From NCBI GenBank assembly GCA_020059605.1, contig JAGVBT010000141.1, positions 1-58,806 on the forward strand: 58,806 bases of DNA, in the 5' to 3' direction. Numbering within the stretch: the stretch's first letter is position 1; each line of letters starts with the position of its first letter. Of this stretch, positions 28,120-36,548 are shown one piece after another. Under the pieces are notes generated by a model. That model was given only the letters and a program-made list of their open reading frames with translations, was not told the DNA's origin and searched no databases. The translations under genes and the position numbers were made by a program. This stretch comes from Deltaproteobacteria bacterium. GTDB taxonomy: Bacteria; Desulfobacterota; BSN033; UBA1163.

Positions 28120-28177
28120 AATTCGGAATGCGGATTTCGGAATTTCATTCCGCATTCTACATTCCGCAATCCGAAAT
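28120..28177. repeat. Quasi-palindromic intergenic block made of ATTCCGCATT-like words
   Basis: GGAATTCGGAATGCGG on the left is answered by ATTCCGCATT and ATTCCGCAATCCGAAATC on the right. It fills the gap between SDR and had. Confidence 0.5.
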
Positions 28178-28180
28178 CGA

Positions 28181-28936
28181 TTAAGTCATTCCGAGTCCGC
28201 CGTCCACGCAGATGAGCTGGCCGGTGATGTAGTTTGCTTCCTCCGATGCCAGGAAGACGAAGGTGAGGGCGACCTCTTCCGGCTCTGCAAATCGACCCAG
28301 CAAAATCCTGCCCGTATAAATCTCCTTCAGCTTGGGGTCGGTCCGGATCTTCTCGGTCATCTCCGTGCTGACATATCCCGGTTGAACCACATTGACCGTG
28401 ACCCCGTGACCGGCCAATTCCCGTGCGGCCGACTTCGTCAGGGCAACGATCCCTCCCTTGGCCGAGCTGTAGTTGATCTGTCCTTTTGTCCCCCACAGAC
28501 CTGCCGAGGAGGTGACATTGATGATTTTCCCGTATTTCCTCTCCATCATATATTTGGATGCTGCCTGGATGCACAGGAAAGGCCCTTTGAGCTGGATGTC
28601 AATCACCTCATTCCATTGCTCCTCCGTCATCTTGTAAAGCATATTCGGCTTTGAGACTCCCGCGTTGTTGACCAGGATATCGATCTTCCCGAAATGGTCC
28701 ACACAGGTATTGACCAGCTTCTCCGCATCCGCTTTGAGAGCCACATTCCCCTTAACGGCAACGGCTTTCCGCCCCATCCTTCCGACCATCTCCACCACTT
28801 CCTGGGCAGGTTTATCCTGTGTGGCATAATTGACGATCACATCCGCCCCTTCCTTCGCATAGGCAAGGCAGATGGCTCTTCCGATTCCTCTTCCCCCGCC
28901 CGTGACAACCGCCGCTTTACCCTCTAATCTCCCCAT
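28181..28936 (-). CDS. Short-chain dehydrogenase/reductase (FabG-like)
   Basis: 251 aa, GGAGGG before the ATG. The classical SDR features are present: TGGGRGIGRAICLAYAKEGA for the cofactor, the NNAG motif, the catalytic Ser in VTSSAGLWG and the Tyr/Lys pair in YSSAKGGIVALTKSAA. In this operon it may act as a 3-hydroxyacyl-CoA dehydrogenase on the ring-opened chain (3-hydroxypimelyl-CoA oxidation is one option). Substrate is inferred from neighbours only. Confidence 0.88.
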   Translation of the reverse strand: MGRLEGKAAVVTGGGRGIGRAICLAYAKEGADVIVNYATQDKPAQEVVEMVGRMGRKAVAVKGNVALKADAEKLVNTCVDHFGKIDILVNNAGVSKPNMLYKMTEEQWNEVIDIQLKGPFLCIQAASKYMMERKYGKIINVTSSAGLWGTKGQINYSSAKGGIVALTKSAARELAGHGVTVNVVQPGYVSTEMTEKIRTDPKLKEIYTGRILLGRFAEPEEVALTFVFLASEEANYITGQLICVDGGLGMT

Positions 28937-28967
28937 CCGCTCCCTCCGTCATTTTTAAGTTCGGATT

Positions 28968-29423
28968 TTATTCGACCTTGAGCTCCAAATTGATCATGTC
29001 TCCTCCCCTCGAAAAGCCCATGGCCCTGAAAAACTTGAGGAGGTCCCAATCGTTCCAATTCACCAGGGTATAGATGACGCCGACGCCGATCGCCTTCAGA
29101 TTTTTAACAAACTCCCGGCTCAATTTTCTCGCCACGCCTCTATGCTGGTAGTCCGGATCGACTCCGATGATGCTGAGCCACCCGGTTGTATCGGGAACAC
29201 CGAATTCCCATCCGCTCACCTCTCCGACCACGAACCCGATCACCTTGCCTTCATACTCAGCCACCAGGGAAGAAAAGGGATACGCCGGGCTTTGGGGAAC
29301 GATCTTCTTCCAGTAATCCGGCCTCAATTTCCCAATCACCTTGCGGTCAATCTCAACGATCGCATCCAAATCGCCGACTGTCATCGGCCGTATATTTAAT
29401 CGGGATAGAAACTCCTCGTCCAC
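28968..29423 (-). CDS. GNAT family N-acetyltransferase
   Basis: 151 aa with a GTG start; AGGAGG lies about 10 nt upstream. The acetyl-CoA-binding motif A is visible as SIIGVDPDYQHRGVARKL, and NIRPMTVGDLDAIVEID is the typical beta1-alpha1 opening. The end (LLKFFRAMGFSRGGDMINLE) matches motif B. It lies between the SDR and biotin-carrier genes. It might acetylate an acyl-CoA enzyme lysine, a known way of controlling such pathways, but this is conjecture. Confidence 0.85.
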   Translation of the reverse strand: MDEEFLSRLNIRPMTVGDLDAIVEIDRKVIGKLRPDYWKKIVPQSPAYPFSSLVAEYEGKVIGFVVGEVSGWEFGVPDTTGWLSIIGVDPDYQHRGVARKLSREFVKNLKAIGVGVIYTLVNWNDWDLLKFFRAMGFSRGGDMINLELKVE

Positions 29424-29446
29424 CGGCTACCTGCCTCCTTTGCCTC

Positions 29447-29662
29447 CTATTCAATCATTACGATCACTGCTTCAGCCTCGACTTCCTGCCCCGGAGCCAC
29501 ACAAACCTCTTTGACGGTTCCGGTCACCGGAGCCACGATCGGCATCTCCATCTTCATCGCTTCCAGAACAGCCACCTGATCATCCTCTTTCACCTGGTCC
29601 CCAGCTTTTACAGAAACAGAAACGATCTTACCTACCATTGGCACTGTCACGGGTGTTCCCAT
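29447..29662 (-). CDS. Biotin/lipoyl attachment protein (biotin carboxyl carrier domain)
   Basis: 71 aa, a stand-alone carrier domain. The biotinylation lysine lies in VLEAMKMEMPI, with the mirrored GTPVTVPMVGKIVSVSVKAG and GTVKEVCVAPGQEVEAEAV halves of the hammerhead fold. An AGGAGG ribosome site precedes it. Such small carriers serve acyl-CoA carboxylases or sodium-pumping decarboxylases (for example glutaconyl-CoA decarboxylase). No carboxylase subunit is in this window, so its partner is encoded elsewhere. Confidence 0.9.
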   Translation of the reverse strand: MGTPVTVPMVGKIVSVSVKAGDQVKEDDQVAVLEAMKMEMPIVAPVTGTVKEVCVAPGQEVEAEAVIVMIE

Positions 29663-29693
29663 AAGTCTAACCTCCTGTTAATAACCGATTGAG

Positions 29694-30839
29694 CTACTTA
29701 AGGCCCAGCACGCTTCTTGCGATAATCATCTTCTGGACATTGGATGTCCCTTCCACGATCTGGTAGGACTTGGCATCCCGGTAAAATCTCTCAACGGGAT
29801 ACTCGCTCGAAAATCCATAGGAACCGAAAATTTTGACTGCCGTGTTGGCCGCCCTGACCGCCACCTCGGCGGCAAAAAATTTGGCGCAAGAGATCTCGAT
29901 CGTATTTCTCTGTCCTTGGTCCCTGTTCCAGGCCGCCCGGTAGACCAGAAGCCTGGCCGCTTCCTCTTCAACAAACATCTCGGCGATCTGCTCTTGAATC
30001 ATCTGGAAATTGGCGATCGGTTGCCCGAACTGCTCCCTCTCATTAGCATAACGGACGGAATGTTCCTTGCAGGCCCTCGCCACTCCCACCGCCCGCGAAG
30101 CACAGGAAAGTCTCGTATTGTCCAGCATGAACATGCAGATCTTGAATCCGTCCCCTTTCTTCCCCACGAGGCTATCCTTGGGGAGTTTGACATTGTCGAA
30201 GTAAATTTCTCCGGTCGGCGCACAGTGGAGCCCCAGTTTTGTCTCAATCCCTTTCTGGGTCACTCCCGGGGCATGCATATCGACAACAAAGGCTGAGATC
30301 CCGCGATGCTTCAATGACCGATCCGTGTAAGCATAGACGATCCCGAGGTCCGCAACCGGAACCCCTGAAATCCACATCTTGCTCCCGTTGAGGATGAACC
30401 CGTCCTCTTTCTCCTCGGCAACGCTCTTCATCGAAGCCACATCAGAGCCCGAATTTGCCTCGGTAATGGCAAAACAGCCCATCAGGTCAGCATTGATCAA
30501 TTTGGGAATAAATTTCTCCCGCTGTTCCTCTGTCCCGAAATTGAGAAGAACGGACTGGATGGAGTTCATCTGAAGATTGAACGGAAGTCCCCAGGAAGGA
30601 GAAATCCTTGCAATTTCCTCTGCCATGATGGAGGCCGCAAGATACCCTGTCTCATTTCCGCCGTATTTCTCGGGAGCGATACAGCCGAAAAAACCCTGAT
30701 TTGCCATCTCTTTAACAATTTCTTTCCGAAAGCGGTGCTCTTTTTCATCCTCCTCCATGGTGGGAGCGATCCTTTTTTCAGCAAAATTCTTTGCCATATC
30801 CCGCATTGCCAGTTGCTCTTCGGTTAATACAAAATCCAT
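29694..30839 (-). CDS. Acyl-CoA dehydrogenase
   Basis: 381 aa; the ATG at 30839 has GGAGGGAGGAGG in front. The three-domain fold is evident: DFVLTEEQLAMRDMAKNFAE, the FAD/substrate loop CFAITEANSGSDVASMKS, ANEREQFGQPIANFQMIQE, and the C-terminal catalytic glutamate region IVEGTSNVQKM. First gene after a near-consensus promoter. In a benzoyl-CoA-pathway operon a glutaryl-CoA/pimelyl-CoA or alicyclic acyl-CoA dehydrogenase is plausible, but the motifs do not separate these. Confidence 0.9.
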   Translation of the reverse strand: MDFVLTEEQLAMRDMAKNFAEKRIAPTMEEDEKEHRFRKEIVKEMANQGFFGCIAPEKYGGNETGYLAASIMAEEIARISPSWGLPFNLQMNSIQSVLLNFGTEEQREKFIPKLINADLMGCFAITEANSGSDVASMKSVAEEKEDGFILNGSKMWISGVPVADLGIVYAYTDRSLKHRGISAFVVDMHAPGVTQKGIETKLGLHCAPTGEIYFDNVKLPKDSLVGKKGDGFKICMFMLDNTRLSCASRAVGVARACKEHSVRYANEREQFGQPIANFQMIQEQIAEMFVEEEAARLLVYRAAWNRDQGQRNTIEISCAKFFAAEVAVRAANTAVKIFGSYGFSSEYPVERFYRDAKSYQIVEGTSNVQKMIIARSVLGLK

Positions 30840-30872
30840 AAAAACCTCCTCCCTCCGGATTAGATTGTGCAA

Positions 30873-30901
30873 TTTATAACAAACACGACCAGTCTTGTCA
30901 A
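30873..30901 (-). promoter_or_regulatory. Near-consensus promoter of the acyl-CoA dehydrogenase/bam operon
   Basis: On the - strand TTGACA (30901-30896) and TATAAA (30878-30873) are spaced by exactly 17 bp. The spacer contains GACTGGTCG, reminiscent of the TGGTC half-sites of fatty-acid regulators, so a repressor could bind between the two boxes. Confidence 0.75.
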
Positions 30902-31019
30902 GAGAATTTTGTTTCTTTAAGATTACAGGGAGTTAACTTATATTTCAATCTTAACAGATAATTCCTTAGGAGAGAAAAAACTATTGACAATGAACACCCA
31001 AATGGGGGATAAATGGATT

Positions 31020-31460
31020 ATGCGGATTATGGGTTTGGATGTCGGGTCAAAAACGATCGGAGTTGCCGTTAGCGATGAGCTGGGTATGACGGCCCAAGGT
31101 CTTAAGATCATCAAACGAAGGGCGAAAGAAGATGACCTGGGAGAGATCCTTGCCATCATCTCCCAGTTGAACGTCGAGACGATCGTGGTCGGTCTTCCTA
31201 AAAATATGGATGGAACCCTCGGAAAGCAGGCAGATATCGTTTTGGAATGGATTGATACTCTCAAAAAAAGAATTTCCATGCCTGTGGAAACATGGGACGA
31301 AAGGCTTTCCACGGTCGAAGCCTCAAGAACCCTGCTTCAGGCCGATCTCTCCAGAAAGAAAAGAAAGAAAGTGATCGACAAATTGGCCGCTGTCATCATT
31401 CTTCAAGGTTATCTTCAGCAGGCTGGGAGCCGGGACAATGACTCTCTTGCGCCGGGATAA
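31020..31460 (+). CDS. ruvX: Putative pre-16S rRNA nuclease / Holliday junction resolvase-like RuvX (YqgF)
   Basis: 146 aa. The ATG at 31020 gives the family N-terminus MRIMGLDVGSKTIGVAVSDE, with GGGGGAT 9 nt upstream; earlier starts at 30984 (TTG) or 30990 add residues not usual for the family. GLPKNMDGTLGKQA and WDERLSTVEASRTL are RuvX hallmarks carrying the RNase-H-like acidic residues. It overlaps mltG by 23 nt, a common pairing. TTGACA at 30984-30989 could be part of a promoter, but then the leader would be extremely short. Confidence 0.92.
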   Translation: MRIMGLDVGSKTIGVAVSDELGMTAQGLKIIKRRAKEDDLGEILAIISQLNVETIVVGLPKNMDGTLGKQADIVLEWIDTLKKRISMPVETWDERLSTVEASRTLLQADLSRKKRKKVIDKLAAVIILQGYLQQAGSRDNDSLAPG

Positions 31461-32508
31461 GTTCCTCTTCGCCTGCCTGTCCGCCTTCCTCGTTGTCGGG
31501 TTTCTTCTCTCGTGGTTTCTCTTGATCCCTCCTTCCCGGACCCCTTCGGACAAGGTCGTCACGATTAAAAGGGGAATGCCCTTTCGCAGCATCGCCATGA
31601 TGCTCGAACAGGAAGGAATCATCCGGAATAAGGAGCTTTTTATCGCCACGGCCACCCTATTCGGTAAGACAGGGGGAATCAAGGCCGGAGAGTATGAATT
31701 TCATCACCGGATGTCACTGCTCAAGGTTCTTGGCTTGCTCGTCAAGGGACAGGTCAAACAGCATCTCGTCACGATTCCCGAGGGCTATACCCTCCCTCAA
31801 ATCGGGCAACTTCTTGAGAGCCTGAATATTGTCGGAAAAACGGCCTTCCTCCAGGCGGCGTCTTCCCCTCCGTTCATTCATTCTCTTGGCCTCCTTCCCC
31901 TCCTATCCGATCAGGACCGGAATTTCTCCAGATTCAAAAGCGGCTTAACACTCGAGGGATACCTCTTTCCCGATACCTACCACTTTATCAAAGAGATGGA
32001 GCCTGAAGAGGTGATCCGGGTCATGGTCCACCGGTTTCTGAAAGTCTTTGGGCCCGACCTGGCAGAGCGGGCCTCCCAACTGGGAATGACGCCAATGGAG
32101 GCGGTCATCCTGGCGTCGATCGTCGAAAAGGAAACCCCCCTGCCTGAAGAGAAACCGCTTATCTCCGCCGTCTTTCACAACCGCCTCAAAAGAAGGATGC
32201 CTCTTCAGAGCGACCCAACGGTTATCTATGGGATCAGAAATTTTGACGGGAATCTGACCAGGGAACACCTTCAAACGCCCACGCCGTTTAATACCTATCT
32301 CTTTATGGGGTTCCCTCCTTCGCCGATCTGCAATCCGGGGAAGGATTCTCTCCGGGCCGCACTCCACCCTGCTTCTGTCACTTATCTCTATTTCGTCTCT
32401 AAAAATGACGGGGCGCATCACTTTTCTGAAACGTATGAGGAACACCGGAATGCCGTATGGAAATATCAAAAAAAGTTAATTCCCAAAAACCACTTGACAA
32501 CAAAATGA
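31438..32508 (+). CDS. mltG: Endolytic murein transglycosylase MltG
   Basis: 356 aa. One N-terminal membrane anchor (FLFACLSAFLVVGFLLSWFL) is followed by a LysM-like segment and the YceG catalytic domain: PEGYTLPQIGQLL, LEGYLFPDTYHF and the active-site glutamate in LASIVEKETPL, then QSDPTVIYG. It cuts nascent peptidoglycan strands at the outer face of the inner membrane. GGGAG precedes the ATG inside the end of ruvX, so the two genes are probably co-translated. Confidence 0.93.
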   Translation: MTLLRRDKFLFACLSAFLVVGFLLSWFLLIPPSRTPSDKVVTIKRGMPFRSIAMMLEQEGIIRNKELFIATATLFGKTGGIKAGEYEFHHRMSLLKVLGLLVKGQVKQHLVTIPEGYTLPQIGQLLESLNIVGKTAFLQAASSPPFIHSLGLLPLLSDQDRNFSRFKSGLTLEGYLFPDTYHFIKEMEPEEVIRVMVHRFLKVFGPDLAERASQLGMTPMEAVILASIVEKETPLPEEKPLISAVFHNRLKRRMPLQSDPTVIYGIRNFDGNLTREHLQTPTPFNTYLFMGFPPSPICNPGKDSLRAALHPASVTYLYFVSKNDGAHHFSETYEEHRNAVWKYQKKLIPKNHLTTK

Positions 32509-32522
32509 CGGGTCATTTATCC
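32494..32522 (+). promoter_or_regulatory. Promoter with embedded palindrome before the thiolase operon
   Basis: TTGACA at 32494-32499 and TTATCC at 32517-32522 are 17 bp apart. Within the spacer AATGAC-GG-GTCATT (32504-32517) is a perfect 14-bp palindrome, placed where a repressor would block RNA polymerase. It overlaps the end of mltG. Confidence 0.5.
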
Positions 32523-32557
32523 TGTAAGTTTACAAATCGGAGAAAGGGAGGGCTGTG

Positions 32558-33739
32558 ATGAAAGAAGTGGCAATTATCGGTGTGGGCCAGACCGCTTTTG
32601 TGAGAGGATACGAAGGGTCCATTCGGGAACTGGCATTCGATGCCTTCAGGGAGGCCATGCAGGACGCAGGCATCACACAGAAAGAGGCGGAGGCGTCCAT
32701 TTTCTGCTCGGCTCCCGAATATGACAAGCAACGTTCTCCTGCCGGTGTCCTTGCGGAATACCTGGGCCTGATCCCCCAGCCGACCCTTTATGTGGAGACG
32801 GTCTGTTCTTCGAGCAGCACCGGGATTAAAGTGGCCTACGGCATGATTAAATCGGGGCTTCATGATGTTGTCGTTGTCCTCGGTTTCCAGAAGATGTCTG
32901 AAATCACTTCGGCCGAATCCCAGGAGAGAATGGGGAGGGGGGCCGACATCCAGTGGGAGGCCCCTTTTGGAACCATGATGCCCGCCTATTACGCTCTTTA
33001 CGCACAAGCCTATATGGCAAAACACGGCCTGACCCACGACGATCTCATGAATGTCCGGATCAAATCATCCACCTACGGGGTGATCAATGACAGGGCCGTC
33101 TACCGAAAACCGGTCAAACCGGCAGATTTTAAGCAGGGCGACCCGGAAGCAAAAATGGCGGGTCCCGTCGCATGGCCGCTCCGGGTGGGCGACTGCTGCG
33201 CGAATGCGGATGGGAGTTCGTGCATCATCCTTGCAAGCGCCGAAAAGGCCAGGGCCCTTTCGAAGAAACCGGTCTGGGTGCTGGGCATCGGAGCCGCATC
33301 GGAGGCTGTTAATATGGCGGCAAGGCCCGATTTTACAAGAGGGCTGAGCGCGGGCTATGCGGCGGCTGCCCAGGCGTACAAGATGGCCGGGATCACCGCA
33401 AAAGACGTCAGGGTGGCCGAAGTCCACGACTGTTTTACCATTGCAGAGATCATGGCCTATGAGGGCCTTGGTTTTGCGCCCATGGGAGAAGGCAAACAGC
33501 TCATTCGCGAGAAAGCGACCTATAAAGAGGGAAAAATCCCCGTCAATGTCGACGGCGGGCTCCTTTCAAAGGGGCATCCCATCGGCGCAACCGGGGGATC
33601 TCAGATCCGGACCATTGTTCTTCAGCTTCGTGGCGAAGCGGGCCCCATGCAGGTCGCCGGGGAACCGGATATCGGACTCGTGCACAATATCGGCGGCGTT
33701 GGCCTTTACGGAAACGTCACCATCTTTGGCAGAGACTAA
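32558..33739 (+). CDS. Thiolase family protein (SCP-x/acetyl-CoA acetyltransferase type)
   Basis: 393 aa from the ATG at 32558, with GGGAGGG just upstream. The nucleophilic cysteine is in VETVCSSSSTGIKVA and the active-site histidines are in EVHDCFTIAE and SKGHPIGATGG. It belongs to the SCP-x-like thiolases that lack one loop domain of classical thiolases and often pair with a DUF35 zinc-ribbon/OB-fold protein, as encoded next. Known pairs of this type include archaeal acetoacetyl-CoA thiolase and the BbsAB thiolase of toluene degradation. Substrate unknown. Confidence 0.9.
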   Translation: MKEVAIIGVGQTAFVRGYEGSIRELAFDAFREAMQDAGITQKEAEASIFCSAPEYDKQRSPAGVLAEYLGLIPQPTLYVETVCSSSSTGIKVAYGMIKSGLHDVVVVLGFQKMSEITSAESQERMGRGADIQWEAPFGTMMPAYYALYAQAYMAKHGLTHDDLMNVRIKSSTYGVINDRAVYRKPVKPADFKQGDPEAKMAGPVAWPLRVGDCCANADGSSCIILASAEKARALSKKPVWVLGIGAASEAVNMAARPDFTRGLSAGYAAAAQAYKMAGITAKDVRVAEVHDCFTIAEIMAYEGLGFAPMGEGKQLIREKATYKEGKIPVNVDGGLLSKGHPIGATGGSQIRTIVLQLRGEAGPMQVAGEPDIGLVHNIGGVGLYGNVTIFGRD

Positions 33740-33743
33740 AAAA

Positions 33744-33856
33744 ATCAATGCAAAATTAGCAATAATCAATTAGCAATTTTCAATGGAAAACATGAAGCAT
33801 TCATTTCTTCTATTGCTAATTGTCAGCTAACTGCTAATTTTACATTTTGCATTGAT
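33744..33856. repeat. Long inverted-repeat block made of TTAGCAAT-like words
   Basis: Outer arms ATCAATGCAAAAT (33744-33756) and ATTTTGCATTGAT (33844-33856) are perfect 13-bp reverse complements. The inside repeats TTAGCAAT/ATTGCTAA words in both orientations. It lies between the thiolase and DUF35 genes, where an operon would normally have a short gap. Confidence 0.65.
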
Positions 33857-33876
33857 CATCATCAGGGGAGGTAGTG

Positions 33877-34290
33877 ATGGGTTTCGAAAAATTTGGAAGG
33901 AAGAGCTTTACATCTGTAACGAAAACGGCGAAATTTGTCGATCACCTGGCGGAAGGGAAGATCGAGGGGACCGTTTGCAAGGATTGTGGCGCCAAGTTTT
34001 TTCCTCCCAGGGCGGATTGCGCCAAATGTTTCTCAAACAACATGAACTGGTTCGAGATGCCCAAGAAAGGGAAACTGGAGACCTTTACCACCGCCTATTA
34101 TGCGCCTTTTGGTTTTGAAGGAGACCCTCCCTACACCATGGGGGTGGTGGACTTCGGCAACAACCTGAAGTTGTTCGCCAGGATGGCAAAGGACATCAAA
34201 CCGGAAGAGGTAAAGGTGGGGATGGAAGTATCCGTCAGGCCTCTCAAGTACGACGACGGTCAACTTTCCTTTGAGGTGATCAAGACCTGA
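33877..34290 (+). CDS. DUF35 OB-fold/zinc-ribbon acyl-CoA-binding protein
   Basis: 137 aa; GGGGAGG lies before the ATG at 33877. The rubredoxin-like zinc ribbon CKDCGAKFFPPRADCAKC is followed by an OB-fold (LETFTTAYYAPFGFEG, PYTMGVVDFGNNLKLFARM). DUF35 proteins bind the CoA part of substrates for a partner thiolase. The thiolase gene 137 nt upstream is the evident partner, although a repeat block separates them. Confidence 0.9.
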   Translation: MGFEKFGRKSFTSVTKTAKFVDHLAEGKIEGTVCKDCGAKFFPPRADCAKCFSNNMNWFEMPKKGKLETFTTAYYAPFGFEGDPPYTMGVVDFGNNLKLFARMAKDIKPEEVKVGMEVSVRPLKYDDGQLSFEVIKT

Positions 34291-34423
34291 ACGAGGAAAC
34301 TCCATTCGAAATCCGAATCGTTGCGCCCCCTCGACATCCTCAGGGCCGTAAGTCCCGCCAAGCGCGGGATCGAATGGCTTGAACCCGAACATTCATTATG
34401 TCTAATCGGGGAAAGGTGAATTG

Positions 34424-34705
34424 ATGTTATCCCCTTTTGACCATTTTAAAGGATTAACCATTTTTGACGATAAAGGAGAGGTCAAGCGCCTGGCCGAAAA
34501 GGTGATCCAGGAGGTCGATCCTGATGTCGCCATTGATCGTATGCGAAAGCTTGATTTCTCCTATGTCTTCGTCCTATCGAAGAAAGAAAAGAGCAAAGAA
34601 GTAGAGTTAGGAAGGTCTGAAATCGTAGCCAGCCAGGAATGGAGGAGAGGCAATATCGATGAAACCCTCCTGAAAAAGATAAAAGACACGATCTCTGAAT
34701 TTTAA
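34424..34705 (+). CDS. Small hypothetical protein
   Basis: 93 aa from the ATG at 34424 with AAAGGTG upstream. The protein is charged and soluble (VKRLAEKVIQEVDPDVAIDR, SKKEKSKEVELGRSE) with no membrane segment and no motif I recognise. It follows the DUF35 gene after 133 nt and converges with the antiporter gene. Coding is supported by the ribosome site and even composition rather than by homology. Confidence 0.6.
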   Translation: MLSPFDHFKGLTIFDDKGEVKRLAEKVIQEVDPDVAIDRMRKLDFSYVFVLSKKEKSKEVELGRSEIVASQEWRRGNIDETLLKKIKDTISEF

Positions 34706-34754
34706 CCGGCTCCTCCCTCCTTTCCATCCATTAGTCCCCCACCAGGGAAAACCT

Positions 34755-36461
34755 TCATTGTCTTCCTTGTATGTTATCTTCATCAGAGAGAGGCGGATCG
34801 CCGGATCCGCAGGTCTCTTCAATACAGGTCTCTTCCACAAGGATCTCCGCCGCTTCCCGGGCGGCATGGGCAAATGGGGTCAGAATGAGTTCAGCCCCGG
34901 ACTCCTGGAGAATCTCGGCATCCCGGCGTGAATGGGCCGTAAAAGCCTTTCGGCCCGGGAATCCATTGTGATGCAGGGCATCCAGGAGCGACAGGTTGAC
35001 GTCCAGCTGAGGGATGGTGCTGACCACCCATTTGGCCTGACTCAAGGGCAGGGTGGCCGGAAATTCGGGGTCTTCCGCATCCCCATACCTGACCGGATGA
35101 CCCTGTTTCTGCCACTTGATCACAACTTGCCGATCGAAGTCCACGGCAAGGACTTTCAACTTCTGGTCGAGCAGGTGGCGGGCCATGTGGCTTCCATACC
35201 GGCCCAGCCCGAAGAGAATAACATCCACCGGAAGAGCGGCAGATTCCTCCTTTTCCCGGAATGGGTTCCGGCGTTCGAACAGGGTGAGCCATGGGCCCAG
35301 GCGCTGGTAAATCGGCTGGGAATAGAGGATGAGATAGGTGGAAAGACAAATGGTGATCAGGCCCACGAGGGTAACCAGGCCGAGGGCTTCCGGGCCGATA
35401 TGCCCCAGACTAACTCCCAATGCGGCGAGAATGAGAGAGAATTCGCTGATCTGGGCCACGGTGAGCCCGGCCAGGAAACCCGTTCGCTTGCGGTAGCCCA
35501 TCATCCCCATGATCACCATGACGATAAGAGGATTGCCGATGAGAACGAAGAAAGAGAGCACGAGGGAAGGGCCGATTTGAAGCCCCAGGAGCTTCAAATC
35601 GAGCTGGGCTCCCAGGTCGATGAAAAAAAATAGGAGAAGAAAGTCCCTCAAACTGACCAACCGTGTACCAATGGCTTCCCGGTAACGGGTCGATGCCAGG
35701 GAAATTCCGGCAAGGAAGGCGCCCACTTCTTTGCTGAAACCAAGGGTATCCCCCAAAATTGCAAGGAATAGCGCCCAGGCGATGGCGAAGAGGACGATCA
35801 GTTCCAGAGAACGGGCCATTAGATGGAGAAGGGCCGGGAGGATATAGCGCATGAGTAAAGCAAGACCCGTCAGGAACAGGACCCCCTTCAGGGCCAGAAA
35901 AAAAAGGGTGCGGCCCAGTTGGCCGGAAGCGCCGGCGAGACCATAAGCCGCCAGCCCGATCATCACCAGGACCACGACGAGATCCTGTACGATCAGGAAA
36001 CCCACGGCGATCCGCCCGTGTAACATGTCGATCTCCCTTTTATCGGAGAGGAGTTTGACAATGATGATGGTGGAGGAGAAAGTGAGAGCAACCGAGACGT
36101 AAAGGGCGGCCACCGGATCCAACCCCAAATTCAAGGCTAAAAAATAGCCGACCAGGGACGTGAAGAGGACCTGGCCCAGTCCCGTGGCCAGCGCCACCCT
36201 CCCTAATGTGCGAATCAGATGCAGGTCGAGGCGGAGACCAACGACAAAGAGAAGAATGGCAATCCCGGTTTTAGCCAATAAATCAACTTGATCCCGGGGG
36301 ATCACCTTGCCCAGGACGGAAGGACCTGCCAGGATGCCCACCAGGATATACCCGACAATCAAAGGCTGTTTAAAGAGAATGGCAAGGGTGCCGATCCCCG
36401 CTGCCATAAGAAGCAAGACGACAAATTGGTGAAATACGTTTTCAAGAAATATTTCGGGCAT
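34755..36461 (-). CDS. CPA2-family cation:proton antiporter with C-terminal TrkA-N (RCK) domain
   Basis: 568 aa. About twelve membrane segments (1-380) carry the family marks PLIVGYILVGILAGPS and GAFLAGISLASTRYREAI. The cytosolic RCK-N domain starts near residue 410 with DVILFGLGRYGSHMARHL (nucleotide-binding GxGxxG) and continues through AVDFDRQVV and YGDAEDPEF. This is the KefB/KefC-like layout for gated K+/H+ or Na+/H+ exchange. No KefF/KefG-type partner gene is adjacent. Confidence 0.9.
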   Translation of the reverse strand: MPEIFLENVFHQFVVLLLMAAGIGTLAILFKQPLIVGYILVGILAGPSVLGKVIPRDQVDLLAKTGIAILLFVVGLRLDLHLIRTLGRVALATGLGQVLFTSLVGYFLALNLGLDPVAALYVSVALTFSSTIIIVKLLSDKREIDMLHGRIAVGFLIVQDLVVVLVMIGLAAYGLAGASGQLGRTLFFLALKGVLFLTGLALLMRYILPALLHLMARSLELIVLFAIAWALFLAILGDTLGFSKEVGAFLAGISLASTRYREAIGTRLVSLRDFLLLFFFIDLGAQLDLKLLGLQIGPSLVLSFFVLIGNPLIVMVIMGMMGYRKRTGFLAGLTVAQISEFSLILAALGVSLGHIGPEALGLVTLVGLITICLSTYLILYSQPIYQRLGPWLTLFERRNPFREKEESAALPVDVILFGLGRYGSHMARHLLDQKLKVLAVDFDRQVVIKWQKQGHPVRYGDAEDPEFPATLPLSQAKWVVSTIPQLDVNLSLLDALHHNGFPGRKAFTAHSRRDAEILQESGAELILTPFAHAAREAAEILVEETCIEETCGSGDPPLSDEDNIQGRQ

Positions 36462-36482
36462 GCCGGTCTCTCTTTAATCGAT

Positions 36483-36522
36483 CCCCGTTAGAAATTGCAG
36501 GGGTTCATTATTTCTAACGGGG
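36483..36522. repeat. Inverted repeat with CCCCGTTAGAAAT ends
   Basis: CCCCGTTAGAAAT (36483-36495) and ATTTCTAACGGGG (36510-36522) are perfect 13-bp arms around a 14-nt loop. No U-run follows. A longer element with similar ends is at 44097-44203, and single ends occur at 3404, 24508 and 58621. Confidence 0.75.
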
Positions 36523-36548
36523 GTTGCTTGATGCGTTTGTATGAATCG

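Noticed and set aside
30984-31013. Promoter TTGACA...GATAAA for ruvX
   Set aside because: The start would fall about at the ATG and remove the ribosome site; kept only as a remark in the ruvX entry.
34932-35633. 233-aa + strand open frame inside the antiporter gene
   Set aside because: Antisense shadow of a well-supported transporter, with no ribosome site.
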